A DNA stretch of 64,000 bases, taken from NCBI RefSeq assembly GCF_002797435.1, contig NZ_PGEN01000001.1:4090501-4154500 (forward strand). The letters are read 5' to 3'. Shown here one piece after another: positions 1-9,287 of the stretch. This DNA comes from Sphingomonas koreensis. GTDB lineage: Bacteria > Pseudomonadota > Alphaproteobacteria > Sphingomonadales > Sphingomonadaceae. Below the pieces are notes generated by a model that ran no database searches, was not told where the DNA came from, and was given only the letters and a program-made list of their open reading frames with translations. The position numbers were made by a program, and so were the translations under genes. Position 1 is the stretch's first letter, and every line of letters begins with the position of its first letter.

Positions 1-420
1 ATGCGAGCCCTGCTGGCCCGTGGCGATCGAGGTGATCTTGCCGTCGGGTTCGACGATCGCGACCGAGTTGCTGCCCTCGGTCGTCGCGATCAGCCGCTCG
101 CTTTTCGGCATCCAGAGCAGGCCATGGGGCCGCTTGTTGGGAGCAAGCTCGATCGTCGCGACCTTGCCCAGCGGGTCGAGGTCGATGATGTCGATGGTGG
201 TGCTGCCATAGTTGACGACCGCGGCCTGGGTGCCGTCGCCCATCACCGCAATCTCGTGCGGCTGGCTGCCAGTGGGGAGCTTGGCGAGCTGCTTGCCATC
301 GGCGAGGTCGTAGATGCCGAAGCTGTCTTCGCCCTTGTTGCCGACCAGCAGCAGGTCACGCGCTGCGGCGGGAAGGGCGGCGGTGGCGAGGAGGGCGGCA
401 GCGAGGATCAGGCGGTGCAT
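1..420 (-). CDS. YncE-like beta-propeller protein, secreted, 3' end outside window
   Basis: The first 140 codons run from an ATG at 420 to the window edge, so the C-terminus is missing. Residues 1-20 form a signal peptide (hydrophobic LILAAALLATAALP core ending in AAA), so the protein is probably periplasmic. The rest shows repeating propeller-like blades with patterns such as IYDLADGKQLAKLPTG, IDIIDLDPLGKVATI and VAIVEPDGKI, each with a short strand-loop-strand and an Asp/Gly turn. This resembles YncE/NHL-type repeat proteins. The exact role is unknown. It is separated from the upstream CsgG-domain gene by a strong terminator, so it is probably transcribed on its own. Confidence 0.7.
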   Translation of the reverse strand, partial: MHRLILAAALLATAALPAAARDLLLVGNKGEDSFGIYDLADGKQLAKLPTGSQPHEIAVMGDGTQAAVVNYGSTTIDIIDLDPLGKVATIELAPNKRPHGLLWMPKSERLIATTEGSNSVAIVEPDGKITSIATGQQGSH

Positions 421-477
421 CGGTCTCTCCGGCTTGAGCGGCGGAAGACTGTGCGTTTCAGTGGGGCCCCGCAAGCG

Positions 478-513
478 AAAAGGCCCGCCTCACGATCGTG
501 GAGCGGGCCTTTT
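478..513 (-). terminator. Rho-independent terminator, bidirectional
   Basis: A GC-rich inverted repeat (AAAAGGCCCGC ... GCGGGCCTTTT) with A and T tracts on both sides closes the CsgG-domain gene that ends at 535 and precedes the propeller gene starting at 420. Confidence 0.75.
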
Positions 514-534
514 GCGAAACCTATCCGAAGCAGC

Positions 535-1503
535 TTATTGCGACGGAGCCAGGCCCGTGTTGAGCACCCAGCCGACATTGTCGTTCTCGTCGGCGACTTC
601 CCACCACAGGCCGTTCTTGTTGCCGGTCGGATAGACGATCGCGCCCGCCGGAAGGTTGCGGATGATCTTCCCGCCGGCAGCCGCCGTCGCGCGCATCGCC
701 ACCGGGCGCTGCGCCGTGAAGGTCTTGGCTGGGGTCGCCTCTGCGGTGCCCGTGTCGCCGGCGCGGACCAGCCCGAGCTCGGTCACCAGCTTGGTATAAG
801 CCTGGATAAACGACAGAGTGACGATGCGGCCGATATCGGTGTTGTCATAGCCGCCGCCGACTGCGCCCACGCCGCCGCCGAGGAAGCCGGCACCGCCGCC
901 GGCGCCAAAGGTCAGGTTGTTCTTGGCGGCATAGCCTTCGGTCGTGGCGATGGTTTCCGTCGTGCGGACGTTGGTGACCGAGAGGACGGTGTTGGCTTCC
1001 ATCTTCTTGCTGCCGATGCCAGCGGCAAGTCCGCCCAGACGGCCGCCGATGAGGCCGCCGATAAGGCCGCCTGCGCCGCTGCCGCTGACGTTGCTGTTGG
1101 CGCCCTGGATTTCGGCGACCATGACGTAATCGGCGGCCTTGATCTGGCCCTGGCCGACATTCGCGCCGCGCTGATGGCCGAGATTGCCGCCGATCGCGCG
1201 CTCGCGTTCAGCCGCCTGCAGGCCCGAACCGCGATCCACCAGGTTGAAGCACCCGGAGCGCTGGATCAGCACCTTGAGCAGCTTCTGCGGCGGAGCGAGC
1301 GAGTATTGCGTCCAGGGACGGGGATCGTCGCCATCGACGACGGAGATGGTGCCGAGCTTGCGGAAGCAGCGCGGCACATCCTGCATCGTCGCGTCCTGCA
1401 GTTTCTGGCCGCCGCTCTTCTTTGCGAGTCGCTGCGCCTCGGCGGGCGCGGCAAGGCAAAGTGCGAGCGCGGCGGTGGCGACGACACTATGAACGATACG
1501 CAT
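535..1503 (-). CDS. CsgG-domain exported protein with C-terminal SH3-like region
   Basis: The 322-aa product begins with a signal peptide (residues 1-23, cleavage after AEA). The central part has the CsgG/curli-assembly-like fold signature: a strand ending in a hydrophobic segment around LLKVLIQRSGCFNLVDRG, then the AADYVMVAEIQG strand, followed by a Gly-rich low-complexity stretch (GLIGGLIGGRLGGLAAGIG). The last 60 residues look like a bacterial SH3 domain (IRNLPAGAIVYPTG ... WWEVADENDNVGWV). CsgG-family proteins act at the outer membrane, but there is no lipobox and no curli genes nearby. The ATG at 1503 was chosen because AGGGAGGA lies about 7 nt upstream; longer readings have no signal peptide at the start. 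Confidence 0.75.
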   Translation of the reverse strand: MRIVHSVVATAALALCLAAPAEAQRLAKKSGGQKLQDATMQDVPRCFRKLGTISVVDGDDPRPWTQYSLAPPQKLLKVLIQRSGCFNLVDRGSGLQAAERERAIGGNLGHQRGANVGQGQIKAADYVMVAEIQGANSNVSGSGAGGLIGGLIGGRLGGLAAGIGSKKMEANTVLSVTNVRTTETIATTEGYAAKNNLTFGAGGGAGFLGGGVGAVGGGYDNTDIGRIVTLSFIQAYTKLVTELGLVRAGDTGTAEATPAKTFTAQRPVAMRATAAAGGKIIRNLPAGAIVYPTGNKNGLWWEVADENDNVGWVLNTGLAPSQ

Positions 1504-1668
1504 CAATAGTCCTCCCTTGCGGGACAAGTAGGTCCCGCAGTCTGCATGCCGCCATTCGGGACTCCCCCGACCGGCCGACGAATACGCTCTGACACTGGAG
1601 GCTCGCGCCTCCCCCTGAGGCCCGGCCATTACCAAAGGGGCAGGGCGGACGTCATGCGAAAAAACGTA

Positions 1669-2139
1669 CTAGTCCTGCTCGATCCGGAAATGGGACGCGG
1701 TGTTTGCGCTAACCCTCCAGAGATCGCCGAAGTTCTCATGCACGAGTTCGGCGGGGCGTTCTGCGCCGAGCCCGGCCACGATATCGGGCACGGTGTTGCT
1801 GTGGCCGACGATCAGCACCGGCGCCTTCGCGGCTCTTGCCCGGGCGACGATGGCGGGGGTGTCGCGCGGGTCATAGGTTTCCAACGTGATGCCGCGCGCT
1901 GCGGCAAGGGGACCCGCAGTCTGGCGGGTGCGCTTGAAATCGCTGACGTAGATCGCCTTGAGCTTCTTACCCCTGAACCATTTTGCGAGCTTCTCGGCCC
2001 GTGCGTTGCCCTGCGGGAGCAGGTCGGGATCGCGTTCGCCAGCGGGCGTATCATAGTGGCGGGTGACGTAGATCGGGGGCTCCTTCGCCAGGGCGGGAGC
2101 GGCGAGGAAACAGGCGAAAGCGAGGATCAGGTTGCGCAT
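1669..2139 (-). CDS. Histidine phosphatase family protein, exported
   Basis: A 156-aa protein with a signal peptide (MRNLILAFACFLAAPALA) followed directly by the phosphohistidine motif YVTRHYDTP, where the usual RHG is RHY. A second conserved histidine is in IVGHSNTVP, and the SDFKRTRQTA motif supplies the second Arg, so the active-site set of the branch of the phosphoglycerate-mutase superfamily seems complete. Substrate unknown; the signal peptide points to a periplasmic phosphatase. It is divergent from lepA with only 66 nt between the starts. Confidence 0.8.
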   Translation of the reverse strand: MRNLILAFACFLAAPALAKEPPIYVTRHYDTPAGERDPDLLPQGNARAEKLAKWFRGKKLKAIYVSDFKRTRQTAGPLAAARGITLETYDPRDTPAIVARARAAKAPVLIVGHSNTVPDIVAGLGAERPAELVHENFGDLWRVSANTASHFRIEQD

Positions 2140-2167
2140 CGGTGCAGGCTGTCTTGCTGCAACCCAC

Positions 2168-2196
2168 TTCGCAAGACCCTTTACCCCTGCTAGGCG
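2168..2196 (+). promoter_or_regulatory. Candidate lepA promoter
   Basis: TTCGCA (2168-2173), a 17-nt spacer and TAGGCG (2191-2196) sit just upstream of the lepA ATG at 2206. The same TAGG-type -10 element recurs upstream of ahcY and trxA. If used, the transcript would be nearly leaderless. Confidence 0.35.
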
Positions 2197-2205
2197 CGCG
2201 GAATC

Positions 2206-4014
2206 ATGGCAACCGAACTCTCCCGTATCCGCAACTTTTCGATCATCGCGCACATCGACCATGGCAAGTCGACGCTGGCCGATCGCCTCATCCAGCGCAC
2301 CGGCGGCCTCACCGAGCGCGAGATGTCGAGCCAGGTGCTCGACAATATGGACATCGAGAAGGAGCGCGGCATCACCATCAAGGCGCAGACCGTGCGCCTC
2401 GACTGGAAGGGACCGGACGGGCTCGACTATGTCCTCAACCTGATGGACACGCCGGGGCATGTCGATTTCGCCTATGAAGTGAGCCGCTCGCTCGCCGCGT
2501 GCGAAGGCGCGCTGCTGGTCGTGGATGCGGCGCAGGGCGTCGAGGCGCAGACGCTCGCCAATGTCTATCAGTCGATCGAGCATGATCACGAGATCGTGCC
2601 TGTCATCAACAAGATCGATCTGCCGTCGGCCGAACCCGAGAAGGTCCGGCACGAGATCGAAGAGGTGATCGGCATCGACGCGTCGAACGCGGTGCTGGCA
2701 TCGGCCAAGTCGGGCATCGGCATCGACGAGATCCTGAATGCGGTGTGCGAGCGCATCCCTGCGCCCAAGGGGGACCCCGACGCCCCGCTCAAGGCGATGC
2801 TGGTCGATAGCTGGTACGACCCGTATCTGGGCGTCGTCATCCTTGTCCGCGTGATGGACGGGACGATCCGGAAGGGCCAGCAGGTCAAGTTCATGCAGTC
2901 GGGCACGACGCACCTGATCGATCGCGTCGGCTGTTTCCGGCCCAAGATCGAGAACCTGTCCGATCTGGGGCCGGGCGAGATCGGCTTCATTACCGCGCAG
3001 ATCAAGGAAGTGGCGCAGGCGCGCGTCGGCGATACGCTGACCGACGCCAAGAGGCCTGCCGCGGAACCGCTGGCGGGCTTCAAGGAAGTTCAGCCGGTGG
3101 TGTTCTGCGGCCTGTTCCCGGTCGACGCCAACGACTTCGAGAAGCTGCGCGAGAGCATTTCGAAGCTGCGCCTCAACGACGCCAGCTTCTCGTTCGAGAT
3201 GGAGACTTCGGCGGCTTTGGGCTTCGGCTTCCGCTGCGGCTTCCTCGGCCTGCTTCACCTGGAGATCATCCAGGAGCGGCTGATGCGCGAATATGATCTC
3301 GACCTGATCACCACCGCACCCTCGGTGGTCTATCAGATCGAGCTGACGCATGGCGGCGGGCATATCGAGTTGCACAACCCGGCCGACATGCCCGAGCCGA
3401 ACAAGATCGAGAGCATCGCGGAGCCCTGGATTCGGGCCGTCATCTACGTGCCGGACGAGTATCTCGGTTCGATCCTGAAGCTGTGCCAGGACCGGCGCGG
3501 CATCCAGCAGAACCTGACCTATGTCGGCGGGCGCGCTCAGGTGACGTACGAACTGCCGCTCAACGAGGTGGTGTTCGATTTCTACGACCGGTTGAAGTCG
3601 CTTTCGAAGGGCTATGCCAGCTTCGATTACGAGCAGATCGGCTATCGCGACGGCGATCTGGTGAAGATGGGCATCCTGGTCAACGAGGAGCCCGTGGATG
3701 CGCTGAGCATGATCGTCCACCGTTCCACCGCCGAGGTGCGCGGCCGCGGGATGGTCGAGCGGCTCAAGGAACTGATCCCGCGCCATCTCTTCAAGATCCC
3801 GATCCAGGCGGCGATCGGCGGCAAGGTCATCGCGCGCGAGACGATCAGCGCGATGCGCAAGGACGTTACCGCGAAATGCTATGGCGGCGACGCGACCCGC
3901 AAGCGCAAGCTGCTGGAAAAGCAGAAGAAGGGCAAGGCGAAGATGCGCGAGTACGGCTCGGTCAGCATCCCGCAGGAAGCCTTTATCGCCGCGCTGCGGA
4001 TGGGCGAGGAATAA
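2206..4014 (+). CDS. lepA: Elongation factor 4 (LepA), ribosome back-translocase GTPase
   Basis: The 602-aa length is typical of LepA. The GTPase motifs are AHIDHGKST (residues 15-23), DTPGHVDF (from 81) and NKID (from 135). They are followed by the EF-G-like domains II, III and V and by the LepA-specific C-terminal domain ([43 protein letters not shown]). LepA binds the ribosome and acts on stalled or mistranslocated complexes. It is a single-gene unit: the histidine phosphatase is divergent and the cytochrome b561 is convergent. Confidence 0.98.
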   Translation: MATELSRIRNFSIIAHIDHGKSTLADRLIQRTGGLTEREMSSQVLDNMDIEKERGITIKAQTVRLDWKGPDGLDYVLNLMDTPGHVDFAYEVSRSLAACEGALLVVDAAQGVEAQTLANVYQSIEHDHEIVPVINKIDLPSAEPEKVRHEIEEVIGIDASNAVLASAKSGIGIDEILNAVCERIPAPKGDPDAPLKAMLVDSWYDPYLGVVILVRVMDGTIRKGQQVKFMQSGTTHLIDRVGCFRPKIENLSDLGPGEIGFITAQIKEVAQARVGDTLTDAKRPAAEPLAGFKEVQPVVFCGLFPVDANDFEKLRESISKLRLNDASFSFEMETSAALGFGFRCGFLGLLHLEIIQERLMREYDLDLITTAPSVVYQIELTHGGGHIELHNPADMPEPNKIESIAEPWIRAVIYVPDEYLGSILKLCQDRRGIQQNLTYVGGRAQVTYELPLNEVVFDFYDRLKSLSKGYASFDYEQIGYRDGDLVKMGILVNEEPVDALSMIVHRSTAEVRGRGMVERLKELIPRHLFKIPIQAAIGGKVIARETISAMRKDVTAKCYGGDATRKRKLLEKQKKGKAKMREYGSVSIPQEAFIAALRMGEE

Positions 4015-4015
4015 G

Positions 4016-4040
4016 GTCCGGCGAGCGGCGCTCGCCGGAC
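4016..4040. terminator. Hairpin between convergent lepA and cytochrome b561 genes
   Basis: A perfect 11-bp stem (GTCCGGCGAGC / GCTCGCCGGAC) with a GGC loop lies 1 nt after the lepA stop and before the stop of the convergent gene. There is no T tract, so it may act as a transcription barrier or mRNA end stabiliser rather than a classic terminator. Confidence 0.5.
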
Positions 4041-4049
4041 GCTCAACCG

Positions 4050-4604
4050 TCAGGTCGGTGGGGCGGGCACCCGCACCCCGGGGGTCATCCGCGCCATCAC
4101 CTCGTCACGGATGAGGAAATGGTGGCGGAATGCCGCCCCGACATGGACGAGCAGCAGCGCAAGCGCGGCATAGCCGAGGATTTCATGTGCCTCATGCCCG
4201 AATTCGGACATCGCTTCGGACACCGGCAGATAGGGAATGTCGAACAGGCCGAACCAGGTGAGCGGCCTCGGATTCGGATCGGACGCCATCGCCCAACCCG
4301 ATAACGGGATCGCGAGCATGAAGGCGTAGAGCAGGAAATGGGAGACATGCGCGGCGGTCCGCTCCCACCCGGCCATATGTGCGGGCAGGCGGGGCGCAGG
4401 GTGGGTGAGCCGCCAGCCGATCCGGGCCAGGGTCAGGACGAGCACGGTGATCCCGATCGCCTTGTGGATCGGCATGATCCGCCAGTCGCGCGGCAGGCTG
4501 TCGTGCAGGAAGCCATAAGCGAGGTTGAAGATGAGCAGCGCCGCGATCAGCCAGTGAAGCAGGATCGCGCCGCGTGAATATCGCACCAGCGCCGAGTCCG
4601 TCAT
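4050..4604 (-). CDS. Cytochrome b561
   Basis: A 184-aa four-helix membrane protein. Histidines that could bind two b hemes are in the expected places: LLHWLIAALL in helix 1, MPIHKAIGI in helix 2, VSHFLLYA in helix 3 and LVHVGAAFRHHFL in helix 4. This family passes electrons from quinol or from the cytoplasm to periplasmic acceptors, including superoxide. The ATG at 4604 is preferred to a GTG at 4610 because GGAAGGGAG is about 7 nt upstream of it and only 1-2 nt from the GTG. No partner is encoded next to it. Confidence 0.9.
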   Translation of the reverse strand: MTDSALVRYSRGAILLHWLIAALLIFNLAYGFLHDSLPRDWRIMPIHKAIGITVLVLTLARIGWRLTHPAPRLPAHMAGWERTAAHVSHFLLYAFMLAIPLSGWAMASDPNPRPLTWFGLFDIPYLPVSEAMSEFGHEAHEILGYAALALLLVHVGAAFRHHFLIRDEVMARMTPGVRVPAPPT

Positions 4605-4670
4605 TCGCACACTCCCTTCCGGTCCAGCGCGTGGTTGTGCCGTGACGAACGCGTGGCGTCGAGTGCGTCG

Positions 4671-6065
4671 CTAGAATTCATAGGGCACTGGCGCGCGGAC
4701 ATCCGGATCGATGCGGATCTCGCTCGCCGCCGGCGGAAAGGCGCGCTGGTCGCAATCCGGGCGCGGGCAGATGCGGCAGCTGGTGCCGATCGGCGTGGCG
4801 ACGCCGCCGGTACGCAGGCCGTCGGCATAGACGAAGTCGGCGGCGTGCGCCTCCTCGCAGCCTAAAGCGACCGCATAGCGGCGGGGCGGGCGGGCGTAGC
4901 TGGCCGACGGCTTGACCAGCCCCTTGGCCATCGAGACGTAGCGCGCACCGTCAGGCGTCTCGGCGAGCTGGACGAGGATGCGGTCGGGGATCGCCACCGC
5001 CTCATGCACCACCCACAGCGGGCAGGCACCACCGAAGCGCGCGAATTCCAGCCGCGTCGCCGAGTGGCGCTTGGTAATGTTGCCGGCCATATCGACACGG
5101 CAGAAGAAGAAGGGGATGCCCTGCGCGCCTGGCCGCTGGAGGGTCGAGAGACGGTGGCAGGTCTGCTCGAAGCTGGTGCCGAAGCGTTGGCGCAGCCGGT
5201 CGATGTCGTGGCGTACCGCGCGAGCCGCGTCGCGAAAGCGGTGATACGGCATCAGCAGCGCGCCGGCGGCATAGTTGGCGAGGCCGAGCGACAGCAATTC
5301 GCGCGCCGCGGGAGAGGCGAGGCCGCTGCCCTCGCTCACCGCCCGCATCTCCTCCCCGAACTCCAGCACCGCGAGCCGCTGAGCGAGCAGGAAGGCGCGG
5401 CTTTCGGGCGGGAGCACCCCGCTGATGACCAGCCGACGGCTGTCGGCGGCGAAGCGCGAGAGCCGGGTGTCGTCGTCGCGCGCCTCCTCGATCTTGACGT
5501 CATGCCGGGTGCGCAGGCGGCCTTCGATGCCGCGCGGGCCGTCGAGCGTGTCGACCAGCGATTCGGCGGCGCGGTCGAGAATGTCGATATAATTGCCCTC
5601 GGCCTGGTACCAGTCGCGCACTTCCTCCCAGGGAAGCGAACCCGCCGCGCCGCCACCGCTCTCCACCTTGTCGTCGAGCACGCGGAGCTGCGCCTGGCTG
5701 CGGCGCCATGCATCATGGATTGCGACCATGCGGCGGGTAAGCGCGGGATGTTTTTCGACCCCGCGTTGCGCGGCGGGTTCGTCGATCAATGCGGCAGGGA
5801 TGCTGGAATCCATGCCCGCCTCGATCGCGCGGACGAGATCGCCAACGTTGTGATCCTCGCCCACATCGCCCCATGTCTGGGGGAACTCCCGGGTGAGCGC
5901 GATCAGCACCGGCGGGGTCAACGGACGCTCCTCATTCTCGATCTGCGAGAGATAGCTGACCGACACGCCGAGCCGGGCGGCCATCGCCGCCTGGGGCATG
6001 CCGAGCTGCTTGCGCAGGTCGCGGACGCGGGCTCCGGCGAAGAGGCGGCGGCGAGGCTGATCCAT
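4671..6065 (-). CDS. Short-chain fatty acyl-CoA responsive XRE-family regulator (ScfR/RamB type)
   Basis: A 464-aa regulator. The N-terminal helix-turn-helix is clear (residues 8-60, with MPQAAMAARLGVSVSYLSQIENEERPLTP). The long middle region and the C-terminal DUF2083 domain with its cysteines (CRICPRPDCDQRAFPPA) match the ScfR/RamB group, which bind short-chain acyl-CoA esters and control propionate and acetate metabolism. It is divergent from pccB with 100 nt between them. That location makes control of the propionyl-CoA operon the most likely job. Binding of propionyl-CoA or a related ester is inference from the family. Confidence 0.88.
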   Translation of the reverse strand: MDQPRRRLFAGARVRDLRKQLGMPQAAMAARLGVSVSYLSQIENEERPLTPPVLIALTREFPQTWGDVGEDHNVGDLVRAIEAGMDSSIPAALIDEPAAQRGVEKHPALTRRMVAIHDAWRRSQAQLRVLDDKVESGGGAAGSLPWEEVRDWYQAEGNYIDILDRAAESLVDTLDGPRGIEGRLRTRHDVKIEEARDDDTRLSRFAADSRRLVISGVLPPESRAFLLAQRLAVLEFGEEMRAVSEGSGLASPAARELLSLGLANYAAGALLMPYHRFRDAARAVRHDIDRLRQRFGTSFEQTCHRLSTLQRPGAQGIPFFFCRVDMAGNITKRHSATRLEFARFGGACPLWVVHEAVAIPDRILVQLAETPDGARYVSMAKGLVKPSASYARPPRRYAVALGCEEAHAADFVYADGLRTGGVATPIGTSCRICPRPDCDQRAFPPAASEIRIDPDVRAPVPYEF

Positions 6066-6074
6066 GACTCCACA

Positions 6075-6088
6075 ATATCTGCAGATAT
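6075..6088. promoter_or_regulatory. 14-bp palindrome upstream of the regulator gene
   Basis: ATATCTGCAGATAT is a perfect palindrome 10 nt upstream of the regulator ATG. It could be an operator for autoregulation or part of the divergent promoter pair. Confidence 0.4.
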
Positions 6089-6092
6089 GAAC

Positions 6093-6121
6093 GATGCAAC
6101 TTCGCAACATTGCATTTGCAA
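6093..6121. promoter_or_regulatory. Cluster of TGCAA/TTGC half-sites between scfR-type gene and pccB
   Basis: The stretch holds TGCAA, TTCGCAA, TTGCA and TTTGCAA in tandem, which resembles the TTTGCAAA/TTTGCGAA-type sites reported for RamB/ScfR regulators. It lies about 45 nt upstream of pccB, a good place for an operator serving both genes. Confidence 0.5.
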
Positions 6122-6165
6122 GTGGCGCCGTGTCCTGTGCAGGCACGCGAGCCAGGGAGTAAGGC

Positions 6166-7692
6166 ATGTCTTCGACGATCGAGGAACTGGAGCGGCGCCG
6201 TGCCGCGGCACGGCTGGGCGGCGGGCAGAAGCGCATCGACGCGCAGCACGCCAAGGGTAAGCTCACCGCGCGCGAGCGGGTCGAGGTGCTGCTCGACGAA
6301 GGATCGTTCGAGGAGCTCGACATGTATGTCGAGCATAACTGTGTCGATTTCGGCATGCCCGATCAGGTCGTGCCGGGCGACGGCGTCGTAACGGGCAGTG
6401 GCACGATCAACGGCCGCCTCGTCTTCGTGTTCAGCCAGGATTTCACCGTGTTCGGCGGGTCGCTGTCGGAGCGGCACGCGCAGAAGATCTGCAAGATCAT
6501 GGACATGGCGATGAAGGTCGGCGCGCCCGTGATCGGCCTCAACGACAGCGGCGGTGCGCGCATCCAGGAGGGCGTCGCCAGCCTTGCGGGCTATGCCGAG
6601 GTGTTCCAGCGCAACGTGCTGGCGAGCGGCGTGGTACCGCAGCTCAGCCTGATCATGGGCCCTTGCGCAGGCGGCGCCGTCTATTCCCCCGCGATGACCG
6701 ACTTCATCTTCATGGTGAAGGACTCGTCGTACATGTTCGTCACCGGCCCCGATGTAGTGAAGACCGTTACCAACGAGATCGTCACGCAGGAGGATTTGGG
6801 TGGAGCGGTGACGCACACCACGAAGTCGGGGGTCGCTGACGTGGCCTTCGAAAATGATATCGAGGCGCTGCTCGCGGCCCGCGACTTCGTGGACTTCCTT
6901 CCCGCCAGCAACCGCGAGCCGGTTCCCGAGCGACCGTGCGAGGACCCGTGGGACCGGATCGAGGACAGCCTCGACACGCTGATCCCGCCGAGCGCCAATC
7001 AGCCGTACGACATGCACGAGCTGATCCGGAAGACGGTCGACGAGGGCGACTTCTTCGAGGTGCAGCCGACCCACGCCGCCAACATCATCATCGGATTCGG
7101 CCGGATCGAGGGGCGCACCGTCGGCATCGTCGCCAACCAGCCGATGGTGCTGGCCGGCGTGCTCGACATCAACTCGTCGAAGAAGGCGGCGCGGTTCGTG
7201 CGCTTCTGCGACGCGTTCGAGATTCCGATCGTGACGTTCGTGGATGTACCGGGCTTCTTGCCGGGCGTCGGGCAGGAGCATTCGGGGATCATCAAGCATG
7301 GCGCCAAGCTGCTGTTCGCCTATGCCGAGGCGACGGTACCCAAGATCACTGTGATCACGCGCAAGGCCTATGGCGGTGCCTATGACGTGATGGCGTCGAA
7401 GCATCTGCGCGGTGACCTCAACTATGCCTGGCCGACCGCGGAGATCGCGGTGATGGGCGCCAAGGGCGCGGTCGAGATCATCTTCCGCGGCAAGACGCCC
7501 GAAGAGATCGCCGAGCGCACAGCGGAATATGAGGCGCGCTTCGCCAACCCGTTCGTCGCGGCGAGCAAGGGCTTCGTCGACGAGGTGATCATGCCGCACT
7601 CGACCCGCCGCCGCATCGCGCTGGGCCTGCGGAAGCTGAGGAACAAGAGCCTCGAGAATCCGTGGAAGAAGCATGACAATATTCCGTTGTGA
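6166..7692 (+). CDS. pccB: Propionyl-CoA carboxylase beta (carboxyltransferase) subunit
   Basis: 508 aa, the usual length for the family. The N-terminal and C-terminal crotonase-like carboxyltransferase domains are present: [20 protein letters not shown] and [12 protein letters not shown] in the first half, and [20 protein letters not shown] and [16 protein letters not shown] in the second. The enzyme transfers CO2 from carboxybiotin to propionyl-CoA, giving (S)-methylmalonyl-CoA. Its biotin carboxylase partner is pccA, 7.7 kb downstream on the same strand, with the following pathway enzymes between. Specificity for propionyl-CoA rather than other acyl-CoAs is inferred from the epimerase and mutase genes. 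Confidence 0.95.
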   Translation: MSSTIEELERRRAAARLGGGQKRIDAQHAKGKLTARERVEVLLDEGSFEELDMYVEHNCVDFGMPDQVVPGDGVVTGSGTINGRLVFVFSQDFTVFGGSLSERHAQKICKIMDMAMKVGAPVIGLNDSGGARIQEGVASLAGYAEVFQRNVLASGVVPQLSLIMGPCAGGAVYSPAMTDFIFMVKDSSYMFVTGPDVVKTVTNEIVTQEDLGGAVTHTTKSGVADVAFENDIEALLAARDFVDFLPASNREPVPERPCEDPWDRIEDSLDTLIPPSANQPYDMHELIRKTVDEGDFFEVQPTHAANIIIGFGRIEGRTVGIVANQPMVLAGVLDINSSKKAARFVRFCDAFEIPIVTFVDVPGFLPGVGQEHSGIIKHGAKLLFAYAEATVPKITVITRKAYGGAYDVMASKHLRGDLNYAWPTAEIAVMGAKGAVEIIFRGKTPEEIAERTAEYEARFANPFVAASKGFVDEVIMPHSTRRRIALGLRKLRNKSLENPWKKHDNIPL

Positions 7693-7714
7693 TCTCGCGA
7701 TCGGAGTGAAGTGA

Positions 7715-8437
7715 ATGCGACTCCTTGTTGGTGTGCTGCCGTGGTTGGTTCTGGCGCTTCCGGCTGCGGCGCAGACCGTTCAACCCCTGTTTCCCGTTAC
7801 CGATGTCGATCGCGATACGGTGCCGGCCGGAACACCGGAGGCGTTCTGGGCGGTGTTCGGCGAGTCGCCCAGGAACGAAGCGGAGCGGACGGTGAAGGGG
7901 GAGAAGGTCACCTTCGTCCCGCTGACGCTGGTCAAGCTGCCGGGCGAGGTCACTGCGCTGGTCAGCACCGGCGCCAGCGATTGCGAGGCCCATGCCTGTG
8001 CGGGCTTCAACTCGGTCCACTATCTGCGGCGCGACAAGGCCGGCCATCGCTATGCGAAGATCGGAGAATGGCTGGATATCGGGGCGAGGGGCACCTGGGG
8101 AAATCCGGCGGCGCGGTGGGGCACGACCGACGCGATCACCGGCACCCCCGTGCTCTACACGCAGGGCGGCGGCACCTGGCAGGGCTATAGCTGCGACGTC
8201 GCCGTGCTGACCGAACTTGGTGCCAAGGGCCCGGTCGAGATCGCGCGCTTTCCCATCTATTATTCCGACGCCAGCCGCGACAACGGACCGACCTTGCGCG
8301 GAACGATCACCGCCGCCGAACCCGGCCGCAGCTTCACTGTCAGCTATGCGGGATCGGACAGCTTTTCCGAACGCTATGTCCGCGGAGCCGACGGACGCTA
8401 TACGCTGGAAGGCAAGACCCGGATGAAGACGTGCTGA
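7715..8437 (+). CDS. Conserved hypothetical exported protein
   Basis: A 240-aa protein with a signal peptide (MRLLVGVLPWLVLALPAAAQ). No family was recognised. It has two Cys pairs (CEAHAC and the CDV / KTC pair near the end) consistent with periplasmic disulfides, and a region of beta-strand-like segments. It follows pccB by 22 nt and precedes another small exported protein by 1 nt, so it belongs to the propionate operon transcriptionally. A role in that pathway is not evident. Confidence 0.7.
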   Translation: MRLLVGVLPWLVLALPAAAQTVQPLFPVTDVDRDTVPAGTPEAFWAVFGESPRNEAERTVKGEKVTFVPLTLVKLPGEVTALVSTGASDCEAHACAGFNSVHYLRRDKAGHRYAKIGEWLDIGARGTWGNPAARWGTTDAITGTPVLYTQGGGTWQGYSCDVAVLTELGAKGPVEIARFPIYYSDASRDNGPTLRGTITAAEPGRSFTVSYAGSDSFSERYVRGADGRYTLEGKTRMKTC

Positions 8438-8438
8438 G

Positions 8439-8855
8439 ATGAGCAGGCTTCCGATCCTCGCGGCGCTTGGCGCCCTTGCGATGACGCACCCCGCCGCCGC
8501 CCAACTGAGCGAGCGTTCGTTCGCCTCGCCGGTGCCCGCGGGCCTTGCCAAGGGCGTGGTACGCGCTGGCATGGATTATGCCGCGTTCCGCCGCACATTG
8601 CTGGCCGCCGGCTGGCGGGCCAAGGCCGATCCGGACTGCGTCCGGAATGTCTATGGCGGTGACGGCACCCGCAAGCCGGGCCAGCCCAACATTTGCCGCG
8701 AGCTTCCGGAGATCGAGGCCTGTTCGGGCGATGGGTATTGCGTGGCGAATTTCACCCATGCGCGCACGCGCCGGCTGATCCGAGTGACGAGCTATGGCGA
8801 CTACGGCCAGTGGCAGCGCAAGGGGCTGTCCGTTCTGGGCTGGGAGCAGAAATGA
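8439..8855 (+). CDS. Small conserved hypothetical exported protein
   Basis: 138 aa with a signal peptide (MSRLPILAALGALAMTHPAAA). Four cysteines lie in two groups (DCVRNVYG ... ICRELPEIEACSGDGYC), which suggests disulfides. No known domain was recognised. The start is 1 nt after the previous stop and its own TGA overlaps the start of the epimerase gene, so translation is probably coupled. Confidence 0.7.
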   Translation: MSRLPILAALGALAMTHPAAAQLSERSFASPVPAGLAKGVVRAGMDYAAFRRTLLAAGWRAKADPDCVRNVYGGDGTRKPGQPNICRELPEIEACSGDGYCVANFTHARTRRLIRVTSYGDYGQWQRKGLSVLGWEQK

Positions 8856-9277
8856 TGAAACTCGGCCGTCTCAATCATATCGGCGTCGCCACGCCCTCGA
8901 TCGAGGCATCGGTTGCCTTCTACCGCGACGTGATGGGGGCGCAGACGATCCACGCCCCGTTCGACCTGCCTGCGCAGGGGGTGAAGGTGTGTTTCGTCGA
9001 TACGCCCAATACCCAGATCGAGCTGATCGAGCCGCTGGGCGCGGATTCGCCGATCCATGGCTTCCTCGCCAGGAACCCGGCGGGCGGGCAGCATCATGTC
9101 TGCTATGAAGTGCCCGATATCCACGAAGCCAAGGCATGGTTCGAGGCGAAGGGCGCCAAGGTGCTGGGCGAGCCGCGCATCGGGGCGCACGGGACCCCGA
9201 TCTTCTTCGTCCATCCGAAGGATATGGGCGGGGTGCTGACCGAGATCATGGAGTCGCCGCGTGACGATCTGCACTGA
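8852..9277 (+). CDS. mce: Methylmalonyl-CoA epimerase
   Basis: 141 aa in the glyoxalase/VOC fold. It shows LNHIGVATPSIEASVAFY near the N-terminus, the IELIEPLGADSPI strand with metal-binding Glu, HHVCYEVPDI with His, and HPKDMGGVLTEIME at the end. These supply the His/Glu metal ligands of the family. It interconverts (S)- and (R)-methylmalonyl-CoA, linking the carboxylase to the mutase. Two adjacent ATGs (8852 and 8855) are in frame; the first overlaps the preceding stop as ATGA. Confidence 0.93.
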   Translation: MMKLGRLNHIGVATPSIEASVAFYRDVMGAQTIHAPFDLPAQGVKVCFVDTPNTQIELIEPLGADSPIHGFLARNPAGGQHHVCYEVPDIHEAKAWFEAKGAKVLGEPRIGAHGTPIFFVHPKDMGGVLTEIMESPRDDLH

Positions 9278-9287
9278 TCCTCGCCAC

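Noticed and set aside
1..1509. Long plus-strand open frame of about 500 codons over two minus-strand genes
   Set aside because: The minus strand shows two genes with signal peptides, a ribosome-binding site and a terminator; the plus frame has no family-like sequence and is a GC-rich shadow.
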